Source of the DNA: Paenibacillus_E violae
Lineage (GTDB): Bacteria; Bacillota; Bacilli; Paenibacillales; NBRC-103111
DNA: 64,000 nt
Direction of reading: 5' to 3'
Assembly: GCF_032461945.1 (NCBI RefSeq)
Contig: NZ_JAWCUD010000016.1
Span: 1 to 64,000, forward strand
Shown: piece by piece, positions 58,808 through 64,000 of the stretch
How the letters are laid out: each line of letters begins with the position of its first letter
Position numbering within the stretch: the stretch's first letter is position 1
Program-made: the position numbers and the translations under genes
The notes under the pieces: model-generated
Told to the model about the DNA's origin: nothing
What the model saw: the letters and a program-made list of their open reading frames with translations, nothing else
The model's database searches: none

Positions 58808-59482
58808 TTATCTGCGTTTGCGCTTCGCTGTTCCGGATTTGGAACCGCCTTTGCGTCTGCGAGCCGTTCCGGATTTCTTACGGCGTTTGCGTTTCGGTCT
58901 GAACACTTCAACCGAATCTCCTGAGGCGACTTTGCCTTTGCCAAGAGCGCCAAAGATCGTTTTCACCATTGGGGCCATTTGCTGAAAGCTGGACATGAAC
59001 TTCTGAACCTTGCCCATTGTGCCAAGGATGCCGTCGATGCCGCCCATCCGCTCAACGAAGCCGGAGATTTGCTTCATGTTGAGACCACTCAGCGGGTTGG
59101 AGCTTCCGCCAGTTGCGGCGCCACCGCCACCCCCTCCGAAGAGGTTGCTGAGGAAATTGCCGCCACCGCCACCTCCTGTGGCACCGGCATTTCCGCCGCC
59201 GCCTCCGAAGAAGCCGCCACCACCACCACCGGCGTTACCACCGCCGCCAAAAAATCCACCGCCACCGCCGGCATTACCGCCGAAGAAATCGCCGCCTCCT
59301 TGGAAAGGAGTAGGGAGCCCTCCGCCTTGAGCGAAATCCGAGAACGGATTGCCGCCGCCTAAGCCTGGATACTGGCCGAATGCGCGATCATCACCAATTT
59401 GCGGAGGTAAAGTGGTGAGGCTTCTTGTATGCACTTCAGGACGGTTACCGCCATTACCAATGATTTGTCTAGGGTTAGTCAC
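58808..59482 (-). CDS. Glycine-rich protein with YqfQ/VrrA-like core and basic tail
   Basis: 224 residues. Residues 55-125 are almost pure Gly with spaced Phe, Asn and Ala (GGGGGFFGGGGNAG repeated about three times). A short helical core follows (LNMKQISGFVERMGGIDGILG, then VQKFMSSFQQMAPMVKTIFGAL), similar to the C-terminal part of YqfQ/VrrA proteins, which are linked to spores. The last 35 residues are Lys/Arg-rich (KPKRKRRKKSGTARRRKGG). It starts at GTG 59482. The tail suggests binding to DNA, RNA or acidic wall polymer. A spore-coat role is a guess. Confidence 0.65.
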   Translation of the reverse strand: MTNPRQIIGNGGNRPEVHTRSLTTLPPQIGDDRAFGQYPGLGGGNPFSDFAQGGGLPTPFQGGGDFFGGNAGGGGGFFGGGGNAGGGGGGFFGGGGGNAGATGGGGGGNFLSNLFGGGGGGAATGGSSNPLSGLNMKQISGFVERMGGIDGILGTMGKVQKFMSSFQQMAPMVKTIFGALGKGKVASGDSVEVFRPKRKRRKKSGTARRRKGGSKSGTAKRKRR

Positions 59483-59717
59483 TGGGATTCACGATCCTTT
59501 TTATCAGATTTGTCTCCTACAGGATATGTCACTTGCCTATCGTTGGTATGGACGAATGTCACGGGTCCTAGATATTTGTCACAATTCAGCTCATTAACGC
59601 ATAGAAATTTTAACGTTTCGCAATCCTAAAGGCAGGATTTAAAGCGGGCGTGTCGAATGATACTCTGGAGCTTACTATAATAAGCTAACATGCATTTCTA
59701 CCAGGAGTTGATAACGT

Positions 59718-60008
59718 ATGCAATTAAAAAAATTAAATGATAAAGCTATAGACCAACTTTTTGAGGCCATACTGACCCTTAAGGATATAGAGGAGTGCTA
59801 CGTCTTTTTTGATGACTTGTGCACCGTGAACGAGATTCAATCGCTTTCCCAGCGTCTGGAGGTAGCTCGCATGCTGCGCAAAGGCTGCACGTACAATCAG
59901 ATCGAAGCGGAAACGGGCGCATCCACAGCCACCATCTCCAGAGTTAAGCGCTGCTTGAATTATGGCAATGACGGCTATGTATTGACATTAGATCGTTTAG
60001 GCCGTTAA
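59718..60008 (+). CDS. yerC: TrpR-like regulator YerC
   Basis: 96 residues of the YerC/YecD TrpR-like family. The helix-turn-helix is GCTYNQIEAETGASTATISRVKRCL. The length equals that of Bacillus homologues. AGGAG (59703) lies before ATG 59718, and TATAAT at 59676 could be its -10. The target regulon is unknown. In B. subtilis yerC also lies in the yer region with dgkB and rlmCD relatives. Confidence 0.93.
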   Translation: MQLKKLNDKAIDQLFEAILTLKDIEECYVFFDDLCTVNEIQSLSQRLEVARMLRKGCTYNQIEAETGASTATISRVKRCLNYGNDGYVLTLDRLGR

Positions 60009-60031
60009 ATATTTGTATCATAAAAGAATTC

Positions 60032-60067
60032 AAGATCCTGCATTACCAAGTGTAATGCGGGATTTTT
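60032..60067 (+). terminator. Terminator after yerC
   Basis: ATCCTGCATTAC and GTAATGCGGGAT pair over CAAGT, followed by TTTTT. Confidence 0.85.
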
Positions 60068-60155
60068 CCTGTTTATGGAGAGCTCAATTGACATGTGGGA
60101 ACACATTCGTTAGCATAGGATTGTAGCCATGGATAGAACGGGTGGGGAGAACATA

Positions 60156-60923
60156 ATGAGTAAGGTTGGTGTCCTGGTCATAAGCCATGGATCTAGGGAT
60201 AAAGGCTGGGTTGACCTGGTCGACGAAGCTGTGTCTGCGGTTCATATGCCGGAAGGAATGCCGATCTATGCCTCCTATCTGGAACTGGTGGAGGGCAGGT
60301 TGATTCAAGACGGTATATACAGCTTAGAGGCGCAAGGTGTGACGGATATCATCGTCGTTCCCCTGTTCGTGTCTTCTGGGAGTACACATATCGATGAAAT
60401 CAGCTATGCTTTAGGCGTCATCGAAGAGCCGCTGTTGGAAACGGACATGGAGCCTTTTGAAATAAAGGCACGAATTCATTTTACATCCCCGATTGATGAT
60501 GATCCTGTTATAGCAGAGATTATGTATGCCAAAATCAAGGAACTGTCCGAAGCGCCAAAGCAGGAGATCGTTCTGCTGATTGGGCACGGAAGTCAAGAAG
60601 AGGGCTTTCATCAAAAGTGGCTTCAAGGCTTAAAGCAGCTCGCAGAGCGGTTGAAAGCTTTGGGTGGCTTTGACGAAGCGGATGTTGCCATGCTGTTGCC
60701 GGATCAAGTGCATGCCAAGATGACTGATTGGGCGGTTAAGAAGCCTGGGCATGCTGTTATTGTGGCGCCGCTTTTTCTGAGTGAGGGCTATTTCACGAGA
60801 CAAGTAATCCCTTCCAGATTGAAGGGATTTGCATATATATATAATGGACGGGCGCTGTTGCCAAGTCCGCTAATTTCCAAATGGATGGAGAAGCAGATCG
60901 CTTCCGCAAATTCGAGACGGTGA
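60156..60923 (+). CDS. CbiX/SirB-family chelatase
   Basis: 255 residues with two CbiX-like halves: LVISHGSRDKGWVDLVD near the start and LLIGHGSQEEGFHQKW near residue 140, each with the HGS metal-binding His. FVSSGSTHIDEI and FLSEGYFTRQVIP are equivalent second-half blocks. Such proteins insert cobalt, nickel or iron into sirohydrochlorin. No sirohaem or cobalamin genes are near, so the substrate is open. ATG 60156 lies 6 bases after GTGGGGAG; the longer frame from 60129 is rejected. Confidence 0.85.
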   Translation: MSKVGVLVISHGSRDKGWVDLVDEAVSAVHMPEGMPIYASYLELVEGRLIQDGIYSLEAQGVTDIIVVPLFVSSGSTHIDEISYALGVIEEPLLETDMEPFEIKARIHFTSPIDDDPVIAEIMYAKIKELSEAPKQEIVLLIGHGSQEEGFHQKWLQGLKQLAERLKALGGFDEADVAMLLPDQVHAKMTDWAVKKPGHAVIVAPLFLSEGYFTRQVIPSRLKGFAYIYNGRALLPSPLISKWMEKQIASANSRR

Positions 60924-60940
60924 ACAGGTGATGAGACACA

Positions 60941-61945
60941 ATGGTCAAAAGAGCAAGACTGATCTATAACCCGACTTCCGGCCGGGAAGAAATGAAGAAA
61001 CGCCTGCCAGAAGTTCTTCAGCGCCTAGAGCGCGGAGGCTTTGAAACATCCGCTCACGCGACAATCGGTGAAGGGGACGCCACACTGGCAGCGGCTGAAG
61101 CTGTGAACCGTGGCTTTGATCTTATTATCGCCGCTGGTGGAGACGGCACACTGTGCGAAGTCGTGAACGGTATGGCCGAGAAAGAGGGGCGGCCGCCGCT
61201 AGGCATTTTGCCGCTGGGGACGACCAACGATTTTGCCCGCGCGCTCGGTATTCCCAAGAATCTAGAGCAGGCATGCGACCTGATCATCCAGCAGTACACG
61301 ACCGACATTGATGTAGGTAAAATCAACAACCGCTACTTCATTAATATTGCCGGCGGAGGCTCGATGACCGAGCTGACGTACGAAGTCCCAAGCAAACTCA
61401 AAACCATGATCGGTCAGTTGGCCTATTATATGAAGGGACTCGAAAAACTGCCTAGGCTTAAACCTATCGAGCTGTACGTCAAAGCTGGCGATCTCGAGTT
61501 TCACGATGAAGTCATGATGTTCCTTGTCGGCAACACCAACTCCGTCGGCGGGTTCGAGAAGCTTGTTCCGGAAGCCCGAATGAATGACGGATTGTTTGAC
61601 GTTTTGATACTGCGTAAGTGTAATCTTGCGGAGTTTATCCGAGTGGTCACACTCGCGCTGCGCGGGGAGCATCTGAATGACCCGAATCTGATTTATTTTC
61701 AGACCAATCATATCGAAATTAATTCACCGGACTACGTCCAGTTGAACTTGGATGGCGAATTCGGCGGCACGCTGCCGTGCGTCATGACGAACCTGAAAAG
61801 TCACCTCCAAATCATCGTCGATGAGTCGGGTCAGTCGATTTATAAGAAGACGCTCATTGAGACGTTGACGACGCCGTTTCAATTAAAGGAGCGGCATGGT
61901 GATGAGGAGCATGATGGGCATCATCCGCATCAGCCTAGGGAGTAG
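60941..61945 (+). CDS. dgkB: Diacylglycerol kinase (DgkB/YerQ type)
   Basis: 334 residues. The DAGK catalytic domain has RARLIYNPTSGREEM, AAGGDGTLCEVVNGMA and LPLGTTNDFARALGIP. DgkB phosphorylates diacylglycerol released by lipoteichoic acid synthesis and returns it to phospholipid. The C-terminal tail is His/Glu/Asp-rich (ERHGDEEHDGHHPHQP), not part of the fold, and might bind metal. The gene starts 17 bp after the chelatase gene. The pairing with rlmCD next door is conserved in Bacillales. Confidence 0.93.
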   Translation: MVKRARLIYNPTSGREEMKKRLPEVLQRLERGGFETSAHATIGEGDATLAAAEAVNRGFDLIIAAGGDGTLCEVVNGMAEKEGRPPLGILPLGTTNDFARALGIPKNLEQACDLIIQQYTTDIDVGKINNRYFINIAGGGSMTELTYEVPSKLKTMIGQLAYYMKGLEKLPRLKPIELYVKAGDLEFHDEVMMFLVGNTNSVGGFEKLVPEARMNDGLFDVLILRKCNLAEFIRVVTLALRGEHLNDPNLIYFQTNHIEINSPDYVQLNLDGEFGGTLPCVMTNLKSHLQIIVDESGQSIYKKTLIETLTTPFQLKERHGDEEHDGHHPHQPRE

Positions 61946-61979
61946 TTCTAAATAATGGAAGAACAAGAGTGAGGGTATT

Positions 61980-63545
61980 ATGAGTGTAAAAGATAAAAGG
62001 GCTGCGAAGTCCAACGGGAGATCTGCGGATCGAAGAGCGGGGAGTTCTGCAGAACGTTCTAGGGAAAGAAGAGCAGGGAATTCTACGGGGCAAAAAGAAA
62101 AGAATTCTGCGCCCAAGGTGGCGCCGGCCTGGATGGCGGATCTGCCGGTGCAGATCGGGCAGCAATACGAGGCTGAGATTATCGGGATCAGCCATGATGG
62201 GGAAGGGGTGGGCCGTGTGAACGGCTTTACCCTTTTTGTCGCTGGTGCGCTGCCAGGTGAGCGTGCTCTGGTGCGGGTGGAGCATGTGAAGAAGCAGTAC
62301 GGGTATGCGCGGCTGCTGCAATTGGTGGAAGAGAGTGCGGAGCGGGTCATGCCGGTTTGCAGCATTTATGAAGAGTGCGGCGGCTGTCAGCTGCAGCACC
62401 TGAGCTATGAGGCGCAGCTACGCGTGAAGCGTCAGCAGGTTGTGGATAATTTGCAGCGGATTGGGAAGCTGGATGTGGCTGGGGAGACCTCTGAAGGGAT
62501 TGTTGTCCATCCCACGCTGGGGATGTCCGAGCCATGGCGGTATCGGAACAAGGCGCAGGTTCCTTTTGGGGAAGAGCGCGGCGGCCTCATTGGTGGATTT
62601 TATGCACAGGGAAGCCATCGCATCATTGATATGGAGGAGTGCCTGATCCAGCACGAAGCGAACGACGAAGTTGTCGCTCGGGTGAAAGAGATCGGTGCGC
62701 GGCTTGGTATTACCGCTTATCGGGAAGAGACGAATGCCGGACTGCTGCGCCATGTCGTCGTCAAAGTCGGCTTCCGCACGGGCGAGATCATGGTCGTTTT
62801 GGTGACCAACGGCAGCACGATTCCGCGTGTGGACGAGTGGATTGATGGTATTAGGGCTGCGCTGCCTTCAGTGAAGAGCATTTGCCATAACATTAATGTG
62901 AAACAGACGAATGTTATTTTTGGGGATGAGACTCGCGTCCTGTGGGGCAGCGAGGTCATCTATGACTATATCGGCGATGTGAAATTTGCTATTTCCGCGC
63001 GATCCTTCTTTCAAGTGAACCCCGTTCAGACGGAAGTCTTGTACGGGAAGGCTTTGGAGTACGCCGGATTGACCGGCGATGAAGTCGTCGTCGATGCCTA
63101 TTGCGGCATCGGGACGATCTCCCTGTTCCTGGCGCAGCGCGCGGGACAGGTCTACGGCGTTGAGATCGTCGAAGAAGCGATCGCGGATGCACGGAAGAAT
63201 GCCGAGTTGAACGGCATGACGAACGTGCATTTCGAAGCGGGCCCTGCGGAAGTGGTCCTCCCCGAGTGGACACGTCAGGGCATTCGCCCCGACGTGATCG
63301 TGGTGGACCCGCCCCGCAAGGGCTGCGACGCGGCGCTGCTCGCGACGATCCTAGAGCTGCAGCCGCGCCGCGTCGTTTATGTGTCGTGCAGCGCATCGAC
63401 ACTGGCTCGCGACTTGCGCGTGCTGGTTGATGGGGGCTACAGCGTCGCGGAGGTGACGCCGGTGGATATGTTTCCGCATACGGTACATGTGGAGTCGGTG
63501 GCTTTACTTGTGAGGAATGAAACAGATGCTGAAAAGCCTTATTAA
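61980..63545 (+). CDS. rlmCD: 23S rRNA (uracil-C5)-methyltransferase, RlmCD/YefA type
   Basis: 521 residues. A basic, low-complexity N-terminus of about 55 residues (Arg/Ser/Ala-rich) precedes a TRAM domain (YEAEIIGISHDGEGVGRVNG). Iron-sulfur cysteines are in CSIYEECGGCQLQHL with a fourth at ECLIQHE. The Rossmann part has FFQVNPVQTEVLY, VVDAYCGIGTISLFLA, VDPPRKGCD and the catalytic Cys in VYVSCSASTLARDL. Homologues methylate U747 and/or U1939. The basic N-terminus is longer than usual. The segment 63225-63430 is GC-rich. Confidence 0.93.
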   Translation: MSVKDKRAAKSNGRSADRRAGSSAERSRERRAGNSTGQKEKNSAPKVAPAWMADLPVQIGQQYEAEIIGISHDGEGVGRVNGFTLFVAGALPGERALVRVEHVKKQYGYARLLQLVEESAERVMPVCSIYEECGGCQLQHLSYEAQLRVKRQQVVDNLQRIGKLDVAGETSEGIVVHPTLGMSEPWRYRNKAQVPFGEERGGLIGGFYAQGSHRIIDMEECLIQHEANDEVVARVKEIGARLGITAYREETNAGLLRHVVVKVGFRTGEIMVVLVTNGSTIPRVDEWIDGIRAALPSVKSICHNINVKQTNVIFGDETRVLWGSEVIYDYIGDVKFAISARSFFQVNPVQTEVLYGKALEYAGLTGDEVVVDAYCGIGTISLFLAQRAGQVYGVEIVEEAIADARKNAELNGMTNVHFEAGPAEVVLPEWTRQGIRPDVIVVDPPRKGCDAALLATILELQPRRVVYVSCSASTLARDLRVLVDGGYSVAEVTPVDMFPHTVHVESVALLVRNETDAEKPY

Positions 63546-63728
63546 TACTGGGTTTTTCTAATGGAACAGCAAGACGAAATTAGTGGTACAGTAGTGATTT
63601 TTCCTGGTTTTTTGGCCATTGGTGCAAAGTTGGTGTAAAAATTCAACATAAATGAGCCAAAATCAGCGGAAACCGCCCGAAAAGAGCGTAAAGCAGGGCA
63701 CATTTTGAAGAAACTGTTATAGTCCTTA

Positions 63729-63772
63729 AGAAAAGAACCCGAACGATTGATACAGAAATCGTTCGGGTTCTT
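63729..63772 (-). terminator. Perfect 16-bp hairpin terminator of the recombinase gene
   Basis: AAGAACCCGAACGATT (63733-63748) and AATCGTTCGGGTTCTT (63757-63772) are perfect inverted arms over 8 bases; TTTT follows on the minus strand. The arm overlaps the recombinase stop codon. Confidence 0.85.
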
Positions 63773-64000
63773 ATGCTTCTTTACGCTTTTTAAATGGAAT
63801 GATCTGATCGAATTTATTTGCAGCTTCTTTATCCGCCTTCGATAAAACATGGCCGTAGATGTTCATCGTTGTCGTGATGTTGGCATGTCCCAGACGTTCA
63901 GAAATAATTTTTGCATGGACACCTTGGTTAATAAGTAAGGTGGCAGAGGTGTGGCGTAGATCATGAAATTTGATGTATTTTAAATTATGTTTCTTTAAAA
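63771..64000 (-). CDS. Tyrosine recombinase (phage integrase family), C-terminal part, runs off the window
   Basis: The minus strand reads without a stop for about 75 codons to a TAA at 63771-63773. The catalytic core is intact: Arg in FHDLRHTSATLLINQG, His in ERLGHANITTT, and the Tyr nucleophile in MNIYGHV, followed by a basic end KKRKEA. This is the pattern of integrases from prophages and integrative elements of Bacillota. Its N-terminus and the rest of any element lie beyond 64000. The recombinase points its 3' end at rlmCD, so an attachment site may lie between 63546 and 63730. Confidence 0.9.
   Translation of the reverse strand, partial: LKKHNLKYIKFHDLRHTSATLLINQGVHAKIISERLGHANITTTMNIYGHVLSKADKEAANKFDQIIPFKKRKEA

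Noticed and set aside
59010..59330. Pro-rich frame opposite the glycine-rich gene
   Set aside because: Pure mirror of the Gly codons on the other strand.

Overview
The window looks like chromosome from a Paenibacillus-type member of the Bacillales. Evidence: a complete B. subtilis-order purEKBCSQLFMNHD operon with PurBoxes and a guanine riboswitch, dgkB next to rlmCD, short paired ChrA proteins, a stalk-domain secreted protein, a giant SLH-anchored surface protein, strong AGGAGG ribosome binding sites with many GTG/TTG starts, and mid-range GC. No plasmid or phage core is seen, but a tyrosine recombinase begins at the right edge.

Layout. 1-116 is the end of a 5S rRNA. 816-1930 is a two-gene chromate transporter. 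2210-22004 is a purine/ureide catabolic island: a nucleoside-type ABC ATPase and two permeases, a deaminase, uricase-OHCU decarboxylase, HIU hydrolase, allantoinase, allantoate amidohydrolase, ureidoglycine-glyoxylate aminotransferase, a GGT-fold hydrolase that may be an oxamate amidohydrolase, the xanthine dehydrogenase maturation pair and three subunits, the BMP lipoprotein of the split transporter, and a Rieske oxygenase. Together they would import purines and degrade them through xanthine, urate, allantoin and ureidoglycine towards oxalurate. 22486-26048 is a rearranged ComQXP-like pheromone system: comX on the minus strand, divergent from comP-comQ, with no comA beside it. Then follow a pectinesterase, a 90-residue PerR-like DNA-binding protein behind Fur and PerR boxes, and a stalk-domain protein.

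29264-43310 is de novo purine synthesis. Purine breakdown and purine synthesis therefore lie within 30 kb of each other. 43368-49408 holds cell-wall, redox and transport genes, including a solute-binding protein behind a probable Pho box. 49444-58542 holds a membrane AraC regulator, a HupE-like protein and an 1804-residue LTD/phosphoesterase/SLH surface protein. 58808-63545 holds a glycine-rich protein, yerC, a CbiX chelatase, dgkB and rlmCD.

The most unexpected signal is in the intergenic gaps. At least eight elements of about 180 bp (178-199) contain four imperfectly palindromic motifs: two in one orientation, then two inverted (F-F-R-R). The pitch inside each pair is about 51-52 bp, and in six elements the distance from the start of F2 to the end of R1 is 76-78 bp. 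They fall into at least five unrelated sequence families with nearly the same geometry, so spacing seems conserved more than sequence. One lies inside the pur operon between purN and purH. I do not recognise this class of element.
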